Positions 39,757 to 51,160 are shown, counted from the first letter of the stretch. The stretch is DNA of 64,000 nt from Diphasiastrum complanatum (GCA_029204225.1 CM055096.1:1398859-1462858); one strand, 5' to 3'. The notes: generated by a model from the letters alone, not told the origin. A program made the numbers and translations.

Positions 39757-41111
39757 ACTCTTTCTTTTGTGTGCTGAGAGTTGCTGGAAATTCAATGCTG
39801 CACGTTAGGCAATTATGCTGGAAGGTGTGGAGAATTATGTCTTTGTTGTGTAATTGTAATTCAATTCTTATGAAGCAAATGTTTAATTCGACCGAATGTT
39901 TGCATTGAGAATATATTCATGGAGGGAGCGAGCTTTGCCCCAATACCAACTTCATATTTTTGAAGATTTATTGTACTTCTTTTACGCCTATATATAGTAT
40001 ATACATTCGAAATTTGAAGTTTCCACTCATCATGCTAGCCATTTGTCTAGAATTAGTCTGTTAATTGTGAAAAAATGCATCCTGAGAAGTTTTATTCCTA
40101 GCAGCACATTTCAGGGAAAAATTTCTATTTGGTCTGAGAATAGAAACAATGGCATATATACATTGTTTCATATTTTCGCACATACACTGTATTGGCATAT
40201 CTATGTAAGGAGAACATTACAATTAGCTGGAAATCTTAGCTGCTTTCGACTAGATGAAACTTGGTGACAGCCCCAATGGGTTGAAAAATGTTGCAGCTAC
40301 TGGCCATGCCATGTAAGAATCCCACTCCCTGAGCATTTGCCCCATTGGGACCCCAACCCATACATGGTGAGTGCTCATAACCTTACCATTTCTTTGGCCA
40401 TTCATTTTCTTCCTGGTTATGTTTCATACCATCTAAAGAGCACTTGAATGCACATTTTGTATCATGCTCAACGACCCACCAACTTGATACAGTCAGAGGT
40501 TCCTCCAGAGAGAGAGAGCTAAAATTGTGCAAAATGAGAGTGGTAAACATCAAACTACCTACCATAAATGTTGAAGTTTGCATCGAGTTTGCAAGTTTGA
40601 AATCCAATGTGAACATGTTTGTTGGCTGGTAATTGTGATATGGAGGACTCAATTCATTGATAAGGTGGTCCTACTCTACAATCATATTGACTCATTACCT
40701 TTGAACAATGTTGTTAGAGTCTTGTCCTGTTCTAGGGTCAAAACCGGTTGACTGGGTGTTTTGCATATATATTCTATTTAGAAAGGTCAACAATATGGGT
40801 CAATTAGGCATAGCTTAATGGGGTTTTGGGAGATGTGAGGATGAAACAGATGCAGAGTTGGAAAAGGAGAGAGGGACTATGTTGACTAAGGTCTTCAAAA
40901 ATAGGAGAAGGGCCTAAAATTAGCAAGCTGCTAACTAACTATGGTGTTGAGGGTTATAGGTTCGACTAACTTTACCGAGTCTTACACTGTACACATCATA
41001 CATCAATTTTCATTGTGTGAGCTAGGGTTAGAGATGATGTTGCTATTGGCTCTAGGTGTGATAAAAGATGGGTATAGATTGGCTAGATGGCGATCGGCTG
41101 TAATGCTTCGT
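39757..41111. other. SPRY gene 3' UTR and intergenic DNA
   Basis: The first ~200 bases are the likely 3' UTR, A/T-rich without a strong AATAAA. Beyond that I recognise no gene, transposon or tandem array. Confidence 0.5.
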
Positions 41112-41390
41112 GTAATTTACTGAAGGCACTTAGCAACTTACCTGCATAGTAGACGATACGTGCTCCTTATTCCAACAATGTAACATTCAGTTTAGGGAGA
41201 GCGCCTATATAGTTGGTCGCTATGATGCTTGTGATTGGGTCATAAATCAGTCTCCTATTTTATTTGTTTTTTTAGTTGCAAGCCATGTAATCTCTTTCAT
41301 TTGCATAGTCCCCAAAGTTTGCTATTTCCCATGCATGCATAATCACTTACATGTGGGGTAGTTCGGCCCTTAATCAAGGTCCAAGCCTAA
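41112..41390 (+). repeat. Dispersed direct repeat, copy 1 (blocks A then B)
   Basis: Block A (AATTTACTGAAGGCACTTAG at 41113 through about 41290) and block B (CCATGCATGCATAATCACTT with GTGGGGTAGTTCGGCCC, 41330-41390) recur at 43108-43275 and 42925-42985. In the second place the order is B then A. Sequence of unknown type. Confidence 0.75.
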
Positions 41391-41417
41391 AAAGTTGAGA
41401 CCACCTCCACTTTTTAT

Positions 41418-41425
41418 CCTTTAAC
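41418..41425. other. 8-bp target duplication CCTTTAAC (left)
   Basis: Identical 8-mer at 42292-42299 on the other side of the MITE. Confidence 0.88.
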
Positions 41426-42291
41426 CATAGAATCTAAGAACCGTGGACGGTTCACCATGGTTCTCAGAACCGTACAGTGAACCGTACGGTTCACAAAATT
41501 TTTAGAGGTGAACTGCGGTGAACCGTGTAAGAATTAATCAATCAATTAATTTTTTTTTAAAGTCCCCACCCCGCAAAACAGCCCAAAAAATGCCAAAAAA
41601 AATTAGAATTATTTAAGGAGTTTCATTATTTCTTTTGGGGAGGGCCGTTGGTTCTGGGGACCATGGGAGGAACCGTACCACGGTGGTACAGTTCCTCTAT
41701 TTAATTAAATAATTAAATAAATAAATAATTAATCAACTAATTACCAAATTCACAGATTTCACAGATGATTTCATACTGTTAACAGATGATACAGATTTCA
41801 CATGATGTACAGATGATTTGACAGATGATACAGATGATTTGACAGGTTTGTTCACAGAATTCACAGATGATTTTCACAGAATTCACAGATTTCACAGATT
41901 TTTTTGCCCTTTTTTTGCATATTTTTGGGTTGTATTTGGGGTGGAAATTAAAAAAAAAAAAAAAAAAATTAATTAATTAATCACTACGGTTCACCACGGT
42001 TCTGGGCAAAATTTTTTTAAGAACCGTGCTGAACCGCTAACGGTTCATTAATTCTATGGGGAGGACCATAGCATTTAATTAATTAATTAATCAATGGCTT
42101 TTGTTTTTATTTCCCACCCCCAAAAACAGCCCAAAAACTCTGAAATGAGGGCCAAAAACTATTTTGGGAGGAAATTGGCAAAAAGAAAATCAATCAATTA
42201 ATTGCAGGAACCGTACCACGGTTCATGAACCGTGCTACGGGTCACCCCACGGTTCCAAGGACCCACGGTTCTGAGAACCGTGGGTTCTATG
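41426..42291. mobile_element. hAT-like MITE, copy 1 (866 bp)
   Basis: Non-coding element with imperfect inverted ends (CATAGAATCTAAGAACCGTGG on the left; the complement of GTGGGTTCTATG on the right) and an exact 8-bp target duplication, the size made by hAT transposases. Subterminal GAACCGTGG/CCACGGTTC words are repeated in both orientations. The centre (41745-41910) is a degenerate array of CACAGATGATTT words. Strongly A/T-rich with ATTAATTAATTA runs. Confidence 0.85.
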
Positions 42292-42299
42292 CCTTTAAC

Positions 42300-42924
42300 A
42301 TTGACTTTTTTTCTAAACTCCATTGCCCAACCTCAACACAGAGTATTGCCTTTGTCTTTGAAAGAAGGCCAAAAAGGGGAAACTGATTTTACATGGAAAG
42401 AACATTGGTTTCAAGTGACAATGGATTCAAGCGGAAAGAAGAGCTTTAGCTCTTTTTGCCGTATATAACATGAATACTACTTTTGAACTAGTGACTTCTA
42501 TATCATAGATGATGTTTGAGAGAACCTCGAAGAGAGGTTATGGCAGAAATACTAACTATCTACAAAAAAAGGCCATGATAGCATGTGATTAATTGTTGCA
42601 TGGAATATTTTTCTTCATTTATTCTTGCAAATTCTTTCCTTGCAATGCAACACTAGATGACCAGCTATGAGCAAACCTTAGAGATAGGTTGTGGCAGTAA
42701 TGCATGCAGTGTGCATATTTGGCCGTCTATGTCCTCTCTTTGCTCCCTAGTACCATTTTTCACCTTCATTCCTTCACCATTTTTTACAAAGTGATGGGTA
42801 AAGCTCACCCCAAGTTGGCATGCTTAATCTCCTTCTCTGGGGCTTTTGTGTGCTCAAATGCATGACCAAATGATGATGACAAACAGTCCTCAAAACACTT
42901 TTCCATTCAACAAGTGTAGTTTCC
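42300..42924. other. Intergenic sequence between MITE and repeat block
   Basis: No coding content. A short imperfect direct repeat (AACC(T)...AGAGAGGTTATGGCAG at about 42522 and CCTTAGAGATAGGTTGTGGC at about 42676) is the only structure I notice. Confidence 0.5.
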
Positions 42925-43290
42925 TGCTTTCCATGCATGCATAACTCACTTGCATGTGGGGTAGTTGGGCCCTTAACCAAGGTGCAGAGATTTCAACAAG
43001 ACATAGACGTAAGGTTGGGGACAATTCTACTATCGGATACTAGGAAATCATGAGCGATAGAAGATTGATATTGATCAATTGGTTGGCAATCAAATTGAGA
43101 CTTCTAATTTACTGAAGGTGTTTAGCAACCTGCCTACACAGTAGACCATACGTGCACCTTATATGGAGAATGTTTCATTCAATTTAGGGAGAGTGCCTAT
43201 ACAAGTTGGTCATTGTGATGCTTGTGGCTAGGTGGTGAATTACTCCCATTTTATTTATTTTGTTTTTGCAAGCCCTCTTCTACACTCTTA
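42925..43290 (+). repeat. Dispersed direct repeat, copy 2 (blocks B then A)
   Basis: Block B (TTTCCATGCATGCATAACTC with GTGGGGTAGTTGGGCCC) precedes block A (AATTTACTGAAGGTGTTTAG to TTTTTGCAAGCC). Compared with 41112-41390 the blocks are in reverse order but the same orientation, as expected if each is part of a repeated unit such as an LTR. Confidence 0.75.
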
Positions 43291-43374
43291 TGAATAGTTG
43301 GTCAGTAAGGATTCTATCTTTCTAGGAGGTCTACCCAAAAGAATCGACATAATACTGCCAACAAGGATTTACAG

Positions 43375-43830
43375 CCATGCTGGAACAAGTTATTTTGATA
43401 GTAGAAAATCATAAAACAGAAGTCGAAGATCTTCAAAGCATTTTGTCTCAGAAAAATAAAACGTGTTTATTCTTTGAAAGATTCTAAGAATGATACAGAG
43501 TCTGACTCGACCTCCACTGCAAGCTCGAGTTTATAATCAAACTCTTCTAGTGAAGATGACAGATAAAAAAAAACATGATGATACGCCAAAAAGAAAAATG
43601 AAGATTTAAGAAAGATAGATCAGAAAACTGATGCTAAAGCAAAAAGCCTATGGAAAAGCAGATTTGATGAGCTGAAAGCACAACTTTTGCAGCCAAAACT
43701 TAAAAGAAAAACTACAACCATAATTGATAAATCTAATGTACGGTGTATGAAATTCAAACAAGAAGGCCACCATCATTCAGAATCTAAGAATAAATCTCAA
43801 GTTTCCTAATAGAAGAATTTGAAGAAGAAA
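43375..43830 (+). pseudogene. Decayed gag-like coding sequence
   Basis: Broken frames read a Ser/Asp-rich stretch (DTESDSTSTASSSL), a basic helix (SRFDELKAQLLQPKLKRKTT) and VRCMKFKQEGHHHSESK, a degenerate nucleocapsid knuckle with two Cys lost. Many stops. The clade is uncertain; a gypsy gag or a pararetrovirus-like coat segment would both fit. Confidence 0.4.
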
Positions 43831-44454
43831 CTTCAGCAACCATGGTCTCTCTAATAACATAGGATATGAGGGTACAATGACTGATTTAATAACTACAGAG
43901 TTCAATAACAAAAATACCCCTTCTATAATGATTTCAATGTCATTCAACAAGTTCCGTTTTTGTTTGATCTGCTAATCTCAAATACTTGGTAGTTGGAGTG
44001 ATACGAGTAAGTCCCAAATCAAAAGTTGTTTCTTCAGTTATTATGTTTACTCCTGATCCAGAAACTATTGCTACATTAGAAATGATACAGTCTTTGATCT
44101 ATACTTCAATTCATCGTGTTCCTTTGTCTACGTTTCTTCCTTTTTCTTTTCACTAGCAATTGTTTTAGTTGTTGTTGAAAAAAGGCACTATCCTTCAGGC
44201 ATTGTAGCTTTTCGAAATCTTCAGTAATGTCATAACTGGTCATTGAAGTCGAAGATTTTCAATCTGGGCTCTTATGAGTTTATCATTCATTTTAGATTCT
44301 TGAAAAGAAACTTTCCTCTTTGGCTTATCTAACTTCTTAGACAATCATATTTTGACTTCCTTTGTAATGTTTTCAGCCAAACATTTCTTGTCATTCATGT
44401 CATGAACCAGATTATTTTTAATATCCTCTTGAGTTAGTGACTTATCAGTCTTAT
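43831..44454. other. Unassigned sequence before second MITE
   Basis: A/T-rich DNA without a convincing coding frame. It may be further decayed retroelement. Confidence 0.4.
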
Positions 44455-44462
44455 ATTTGGAT
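44455..44462. other. 8-bp target duplication ATTTGGAT (left)
   Basis: Repeated exactly at 44958-44965. Confidence 0.88.
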
Positions 44463-44957
44463 CTAGAATCAATGAACCGTTAGCAGTTCACCACGGTTCA
44501 GTGAACCGTACGGTTCTTAAGTTTTTTTTTTTGTCTAGAACCGTGGTGAACCGTACTAATTAATTAATTAAATTTTTAGCTCCCCCCCCAAAAAAAAAAA
44601 TAACCCAAAAATATGCAAAAAAGGCCAAAAAAATCTGTGAAATCTATAGTTTTTATAAAATCATCTGTGAAATTTGTCAATCATTTGTGAAAACTGTGAA
44701 ATCATTTGTGAAATATGTGAATTCTGTGAAACCATCTGTGAAATCATCTGTGTCAAATAATCTGTATCATCTGTCAAATCATCTGTACATCATGTGAAAT
44801 TCGTATCATCTTTGAACAGTATGAAATCATCTGTGAAATCTGTGAATTTGATAATTAGTTAGTTAATTAATTATCTAATTAGATAGAGGAACCGTACCAC
44901 GGTTCAAGGAACCATGGTACGGTTCCTCCCACGGTTCCCAGAACCCACGGTTCTATG
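44463..44957. mobile_element. hAT-like MITE, copy 2 (495 bp), inverted
   Basis: Same family as 41426-42291: GAACCGT/ACGGTTC subterminal words, ATTAATTAATTA runs and a central array, here reading ATCATCTGTGAAATC (44630-44850), the complement of copy 1's array. It therefore lies in the opposite orientation. An exact 8-bp duplication flanks it. Shorter than copy 1 by about 370 bp. Confidence 0.86.
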
Positions 44958-45087
44958 ATTTGGATGAGGTCTTCTTTCTCTTTTTTTTCCCTTCTGAAAC
45001 ATGTCGAATTATTTTTTTTGTTTTGTTTTGTTTTTTTTTTAAATTTCTCTTCTCTGGGTAGACACCTTATTTACTTGAAAGTAAATA

Positions 45088-45365
45088 TTACTTGGCCATG
45101 AAGATTCTTTTATACAAATTTCGATACATCACTTCATTATTTTGAACCACATTATCAGCATCTGGCTGAACATATTTTACCAACGTTTTCTTTGCTTGTG
45201 TTTTAGGACATTCTGATGTGATATGTCGTTCCCCTTTGCAATACCACACATAGGTACATAACCAATTTTGTGGCTTAGGACATTCATATGTAATGCTTTG
45301 GTGCTCCACAATTATAGCAAGTAGCTGTTACTCTACTTCTTTGTGTGCCATATCTTTGTTGATTT
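45088..45365 (-). pseudogene. Gag fragment with tandem zinc knuckles
   Basis: The minus strand shows two or three CCHC knuckles: CYNCGAPKHYI in one frame, ITYECPKPQNW in the next, and WYCKGERHITSECPKTQAKK. A frameshift lies near 45300. Nucleocapsid of a gypsy-type element. It faces away from the plus-strand integrase at 45840. Confidence 0.6.
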
Positions 45366-45839
45366 TGTATGAATTCCTACAAACATATATTTTTTGGTGC
45401 AAGCTTTTGAGACAAATTCATTCCTCTCTAACTTATGTCTAGTTGTAGCTTAGTTGCTATCTAACTCTAACACTAACACTACCCTTCTCAATCTAACACT
45501 ATCCACACAACAAATCCATAGATAAGAAAGAAAGAGGGTGAGAGAAGAAGGTGAGGGAGGTAGCTACTCTAATCACTACTCTAATGGAAACACATTAAGA
45601 AGCATAACCATTAAGCAATGCAAAAAAGGTTAAGAACACATAAGCATTCACAAAGAGCATCAAAGAAAGTGGCAAAGCAGATGAGGATTCTTAGAAATCA
45701 AAATGGTAGAGTCTCCTCCTCTCTATTAAGCATAGGAAAATGAGTACAAGAGGTGCCTTTACCCCTTTGCTAATTGTATCGCCAAGGAATGGATGATATT
45801 TTGTGAAGATGTGTTTTGTTGCATGAAATGCCTGAACTT
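45366..45839. other. Unassigned sequence
   Basis: No gene or repeat recognised. Purine-rich around 45520-45560. Confidence 0.45.
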
Positions 45840-46925
45840 ATCATGTTTTCACATGGTGGAATGGGCAGAGGACATTTTTCAATAGATATCACTGTCTGTA
45901 AACTTTTACAATCAGGATGTTGATGGCCTACACTTCATAAAGATACAGAAAATTATATTCAGTCATGTGATGTTTGTCAACGAGCACATCGTCCTACACG
46001 ACAAAATTATGAACCTTTACATCCAATTTAATCGCAAGCGCCATTCGAGAAATGGGGCCTTGACTATGTTGGTCCTATTCATCCTGCGACACGAGGATCT
46101 CAAGTCAGATATATCATTGTTGCAACTGATTATATGACCAAATGGATTGAAGCAAAAGCAGTTCGAGTTGCAGATGCAAAATCTATGGCCAAATTCCTCT
46201 ATGAAAACATCATTATTAGATTTGGATGTCCTATCAAGATTGTAAGTGATCGTGGAACACATTTTGTGAATGAAACAATAAAGTGTCTGTTGGAAGACTT
46301 TTTCGTTATTCATCAGTTTAGTACTCCATACTCTCATAGGGGTAATGGACAAGCTAAATCTTCCAACAAGATTCTCTACAACATTATAACGAAAATAGTT
46401 GAAGCAAGTCATTCTGATTGGGAACATAAACTTCATGCAGAATTATGGGCATTCTGAACAGCTTACAAAGGTAGTACGAATCAAATGCCATTCCAGCTTG
46501 TCTATGGTCAAGATGTAGTTATGCCAATTGAATTTTTAGTACCATCCCTACGCATAGCGGCAACAGAACAGTTGGATGATGCGAAATCCTTACAGATGTG
46601 CCATGCGGCTTTACAGAAACTTTGTAAAACCAGATTCATGGCAATTCATGCATTAGCAGCAGAGAAAGCCCATCGTAAGGCATGGCACGACCGTCGATTA
46701 CACAAAAAAGATTTGAAGGAAGGAGATCTAACACTGATGTATAAAACCAAGCTGATTAAAGGTAAATTGAAGTTTACAGGTGAAGGATCATACAAAGTTA
46801 AAGAAATACTGAACTATGGAGCAGTTATTTTGGAACATTTGGATGGAAAACGATTTGACACTCTAGTGAATGGCAGCCGATTACGCAAATTTTGGCAGCC
46901 AGTTCCGCCAGTTCAGCCAGCATGA
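45840..46925 (+). pseudogene. Ty3/Gypsy integrase
   Basis: The plus strand reads HGGMGRGHFS and IQSCDVCQRAHRPTRQNYEP (zinc finger), then WGLDYVGPIHPATRGSQVRY (first Asp), IVSDRGTHFVNE (second Asp), and a long C-terminal half including AEKAHRKAWHDRRLHKKDLK and YGAVILEHLDGKRFDTLVNG. The catalytic Glu context reads GNGQAKSSNKIL, where the usual E is A (QAE/VE normally), and a stop interrupts at 46456. RT is not found upstream. The WGLDYVGPI signature fits Tat/Athila-like clades. Confidence 0.87.
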
Positions 46926-47282
46926 TTCGATGCTATGATTTTTAGTTTTATTGTTTTACAATTTCTTTGTTTTTCACTACTTGATTGATTTTCTTTTTAA
47001 AAAAAGACAAATGAAAAAGTGAAAATAAAAAAATAAAAAAATGAATCAAAAGACTAATGAGCAAAAGTGTCATCAGATTAGAAAAAGTTGAAGGAAAGTA
47101 TTTTTAGGAATTAGATCTTTATGGAAAATGATTTGAAAAACCACTTTTTGGGTCATAATTTTTACATACAGTTATTGAAAACATTTGCTGAGTTTTTAGA
47201 GGCAAGATCCACCTCAGATGTACCCACACTGAGTTGGGTGAATGTTCTTTTCACCAGTTAATACCTATTGTGACCTTAGGCG
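46926..47282 (+). other. Post-pol spacer of the gypsy element
   Basis: A/T-rich spacer between integrase and the following ORF, with an A-rich run at 46995-47045. No coding sequence. Confidence 0.55.
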
Positions 47283-47530
47283 AATGGTCAGCATTTTGCC
47301 ATTTTGGGAACGTTCGCCGAGCACATTACAGACCTTATGAACCTTCGCCGACCCGCCAGATGGATTCAGAATGCCAAATTTAGGTTGGTCAGAGGTTCAG
47401 ATCCTAAAAATTTGCATTTATTACAACACCTAGGTGAAGTGTTCTTAGGCGAATGTTCAACCTTTGCCAATCTTCAAAACATTCGCCAGACGCTATTGTG
47501 GTCAAGAACCTTCACTGAGATTTTTGGAAG
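47283..47530 (+). repeat. Repeated TTCGCC / GGCGAA words downstream of pol
   Basis: GGCGAATG(G/T)TCA, GTTCGCCGAGC, CTTCGCCGACC and CATTCGCCAGA recur six or more times in about 250 bp, each followed by short diverged spacers. It resembles the motif clusters of the Copia LTRs in this window. Confidence 0.5.
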
Positions 47531-47766
47531 CAAAGTACTGAGCATGCCTATAGATTTTTGTCTAGAACTGATTAGCCAAACTAGTACTTTGTCTAATGGA
47601 CCTTCCAAATTCACCTATAAGAAGGTTGAATTCGATTCATTTCTCACTTGTGCTAGCAGAGCTCATGCAATTTTTTTTTCGCGACCAGAACTTTCTAGAA
47701 CTTTCCTACAACTATCTATCTGATACGCTCCTGCGTCTTATTTTTAGCCTTTACCTTTCTATCATC

Positions 47767-49700
47767 ATGTCTTCTACCGATACCTCACAATCTCCGCATT
47801 ATGTCATCCATCGTGATGTTCCAGCTGCAACGAACATCATGATACTCCTTAGCACAAGCATGGTCGCTCAGTGGATGACTCTTGCCGGACCTTTGCTTTC
47901 GGCAATGGGAATCTACAAGCGTGCCTTTTATGGAAAAATTAATATGCAATTTATCACAATGGCCTTTAGTACTTGGGCCGAGGCCAAATCTTAATTTTAT
48001 ATCACTTTCCAGACTGCCACACACAAGGTGCGCATTATTGAAGCTGCCCTTGCTACCATAGGTGTCACATCTGATAATAAGCCGTCCCCGAACCATAAGC
48101 ACGCAAAGAACGTGCTCAAGCCGTTCATAGACACCACTGTTGAGCTTTTCTGGACCCATGATGGGTATCTTCTAAAATCCATCCGAGATCCCATCATTCA
48201 TGCCGTGGCCCAGTTACTGAACAACTTTTGGATGGTTGGCAACCTCAGGAAGGAACACATCTCATCGTAGATCCTTTATCGCATTACAGACTCCAACGAC
48301 AAACTAGGATATGGCCCATTAGAACCCTACAACTGGCCCATTAGAACCTATACCAAGCAACAATTTGTGGCTGGCCCTCTTCTCTCCCTCTTATCCACTT
48401 CATATATGGAGGACAAGCTCTGTGGGTTCAATACCAATTCCGTGCTATCTGTCTACGAAGAAGCACCGACCAAGTCGTCTCACTAGGCCTCAAGCTCACA
48501 CAGTCACCATCGTGTACAGAGCGAAGTCGTTATACCCGACTCGCCTCCCGCGTCACGTCGTCGGACAAGGAAAACCTCTTCAGCTGCGCTTCCACCCCCC
48601 GCTGCAATTTGCACTAAACTCCTCATCCCCCAATCCACCGATGCTTCCCCCATCTCTGCTTCCTCACATGGTCAATCTGTGACCATTGGAGCCACAATTC
48701 CAATCACAGTTGCCCACTCACCCCCACAAACTCGAGCAATCTCACCAAACACCCAAGCTTTTATGGACATGTTCGATGATTCCGACCCCCTTGGGGCTTC
48801 AAAAGTTTTTGTCATGTCCCAAAGTCTAGGGCCCTTTGAACCCCAATCCTCTGGAAAAGGATTCGAACAGTTCCATGACAGCTCTACAGTTTTTGATTCC
48901 TCATTCCAAACAGATCAACAAGATACAGTAGCTGATCAGACACCTTACACCATTCGGGTCATCCATGTGGTTAAATATCCAAAGTAGTTCGACACCGCGG
49001 TGCCAAAAGGGTTTGAGGAAGAGGATATCTTTGAAGAAGAAGAATTGCCGGCACCACCTCCATGACAAACATGAACAATACCACCAGTTCCTCTTGCTAC
49101 TACCACCTCCACCTCAATAGATTCTGGTGATGCTCTTGGTTTAGTTTCAAACCTTCTGCAAGTGATCCAGTCTATGCTGGATAAGAAAAAAAGAAATGGA
49201 ACAACGCATTTTAGACTTGGCTTCTAAAAATACCTTAATCAACCAGAAGATCGTCCAGCTGAATAGAGAGCTTAAGATCGCGAAGCAGCATGAAGAGAAA
49301 TTTGAAGCCGAGAAGAAGAAAGCACAACAAACAACAGATTGCCTAGAGGGTTACGTGGCGCAACTCCAGAGCACATTGACAACCACCCAGGACCAGATAG
49401 ATATATTTGTGTAGGATGCAAAACAACAAGTACTGCTGCTACAAGGATAGTTACAGATGCTTGAGCAAGATCGCACACATCTACAAGGTGAATTGGATGT
49501 GAAATTCCTGATCATCCAGTCACACCGACGAAAATCGGCTATTTGTTCAAAAAAGTTGAAACCTATCAAGTGGCCTTGCAAGGATTTTAGAGCTGATTCG
49601 ACAAATTCAACGACACGGCCTTGACAGAGTTGGTAAAGGCCAAAGAGACCATGAAGGATTATGAGAAGGCAACCTCCCAGGTTTTAGAGTCAAATCCACG
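47767..49700 (+). pseudogene. Extra ORF downstream of gypsy pol (function unknown)
   Basis: A chain of open stretches in the sense direction, broken by about six stops or shifts. It starts MSSTDTSQSPHYVIHRDVPA, passes a hydrophobic/helical part (MTLAGPLLSAMGIYKRAFYG), a segment VLKPFIDTTVELFWTHDGYL, then proline/serine-rich sequence, an acidic patch (EEEDIFEEEELPAP) and a coiled coil near 49196-49414 (LNRELKIAKQHEEKFEAEKK). Tat/Athila-type gypsies often carry an extra or env-like ORF in this position. I recognise no domain and no signal peptide or membrane anchor, so env is not supported. Confidence 0.55.
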
Positions 49701-49967
49701 ACTTGAAGTTCCGGTCATGCCACAAAAACTTCAAGTCATTATAGTTTTTGACTTAGAAATACATTTCTTTATGTCAATAAGGACTAAAAATAGTTTACTT
49801 ACTATTTCTAGCAATTAGATAAGTTGATAAGATTGGATTTAGACCCATTTTAATGGTTGGTAGACGTACATTAAATCTAGTCACATATATGTAGCTTTTT
49901 GGAAAAGTTTCTAGAAACTACCATTTTGGGTCATTCTTGGCAAGTGGCCAAATGTCATATTCTTTGT

Positions 49968-49976
49968 TATAAATAG
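49968..49976 (+). promoter_or_regulatory. LTR TATA box, copy 1
   Basis: TATAAATAG, about 240 bp into the repeat; the same box is at 50370-50378 in copy 2. Confidence 0.6.
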
Positions 49977-50060
49977 CAGGTCCAACAAGCATTATGTATT
50001 CAAGAGTTCTCTTTTCATTTGGGGAACATTCATCTTGTATGCTATTGTCTTCTTCTAGCT

Positions 50061-50146
50061 CTAATGACTTGAAGTTTAGATGCGGATCCCAAGGCAACTA
50101 GGGCTAGGGTTGCCTTGGTCACGCATCTAAACTTCAAGCCGTTAGA
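50061..50146. repeat. Inverted repeat between tandem LTR copies
   Basis: Two ~37-bp arms (left includes GACTTGAAGTTTAGATGCG and CCAAGGCAAC; right includes GTTGCCTTGG and CGCATCTAAACTTCAAG) flank a ~10-base loop TAGGGCTAGG. A smaller version (GACTTGAAGTT / AACTTCAAGTC) lies at 49700-49737 before copy 1. Confidence 0.85.
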
Positions 50147-50369
50147 GTTTGTGACTTAGAATACATTTCTTTATGTCAATAAGGACTAAAAATAGTCTAC
50201 TTACTATTTTTAATAATTAGATAAGTTGATAAGATTGGGTTTATACCCATTTTTATTGGTTGGTAGACATACATTGAATCTAGTCACAAATATGTAGCTT
50301 TTTGGAGAAGTTTCTAGAAACTACCATTTCGGGTCATTCTTGGCAAGTGGTAAATGTCATATTCTTTGT

Positions 50370-50378
50370 TATAAATAG
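50370..50378 (+). promoter_or_regulatory. LTR TATA box, copy 2
   Basis: TATAAATAG at the position equivalent to 49968 in copy 1. Confidence 0.6.
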
Positions 50379-50463
50379 CAGGTCCAGCAAGTATTATGTA
50401 TTCAAGAGTTTTCTTTTCATTTGGAGAACATTCATCTTTTATGCTATTGTCTTCTTCTAGCTC

Positions 50464-51160
50464 TTCTCCTCTTGAGTGTGTAGAATGCCAATTTTTCTTG
50501 AATTCACACGTGTGAAGGATAGTGTAGTACTGATGTTGTGTACGAACATGGATAGTATTATATTGCATCTTAGTGATTTTGATGAGTTTTTTCATGTATT
50601 TCTTGTTGGCTTTCTATTCTCTCCATCCCTCAACTCATCGCTAATCTAGATCCATCCATTTTCTGTATGTAAATACTCGTATAGAGGTAGAGTCTACAGA
50701 AATACTCTGATGCAGTCGCACAGTCTACAGAAACACTGCACACAGTCTGTAGAAATACTCTATGTTTGAAAAACATATTTAGTCGATCAATCAAGAGCAC
50801 AATAACTTGCTCTTTCTCTCTGTTACATTAGAGTATTACTGTCTGCATTTAGATTTGTACGATTCTATGATTTTTATTAATGTTCCAGTAATCTAAATCG
50901 TACTGTGCTATGTCGAATGCATTTCCATCCCGTTATGATTGATTCATGCTATGTAGATAGATTTATTCGTAGATTAAAACCGTTTCATCACTGTTAATTA
51001 GAGTCGATCATAAGCTCTAGCTTTGAACTGACTATGCTTTTGCAAAGTGCAAATAGATCGTTTGTGTAGGTCTACGATCACGTAATGCACGCACCAAGGG
51101 ATCGGTGGAACCCTGCCGTCTCGGCTCTTCCATTTTGTACCGTATCATTCATCCCCAACA
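50464..51160 (+). repeat. Probable LTR end region of a Copia element
   Basis: The stretch ends CCCCAACA directly before a PBS, so its right part is an LTR end. Around 50690-50760 it repeats (A)GTCTACAGAAA(T/C)AC(T) four times. Where the preceding gypsy repeat stops and this LTR starts is not clear. Confidence 0.5.

Larger units (their letters stand above)
49700..50463 (+). repeat. Tandem LTR-like repeat, two ~335-bp copies
   Basis: Copy 1 (49727-50061) and copy 2 (50130-50463) are offset by 403 bp and share AGGACTAAAAATAGT, TGGTTGGTAGAC, GTAGCTTTTTGG and TTGTTATAAATAGCAGGTCC. Each starts AACTTCAAG as the right arm of an inverted repeat. They are probably the 3' LTR of the gypsy element, duplicated head to tail. 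Confidence 0.75.

Noticed and set aside
40383-40652. 90-codon ORF on the minus strand downstream of the SPRY gene
   Set aside because: No recognisable domain, no splice context and typical chance length for this base composition.
43375-45365. Endogenous pararetrovirus
   Set aside because: Zinc knuckles and basic stretches could fit a coat protein, but no movement protein, RT or RNase H of that type is nearby. A gypsy gag explains the knuckles equally well.
47767-49700. Envelope gene of an endogenous retrovirus
   Set aside because: No signal peptide, no C-terminal membrane anchor and no furin-like site are visible. Kept only as an unknown downstream ORF.
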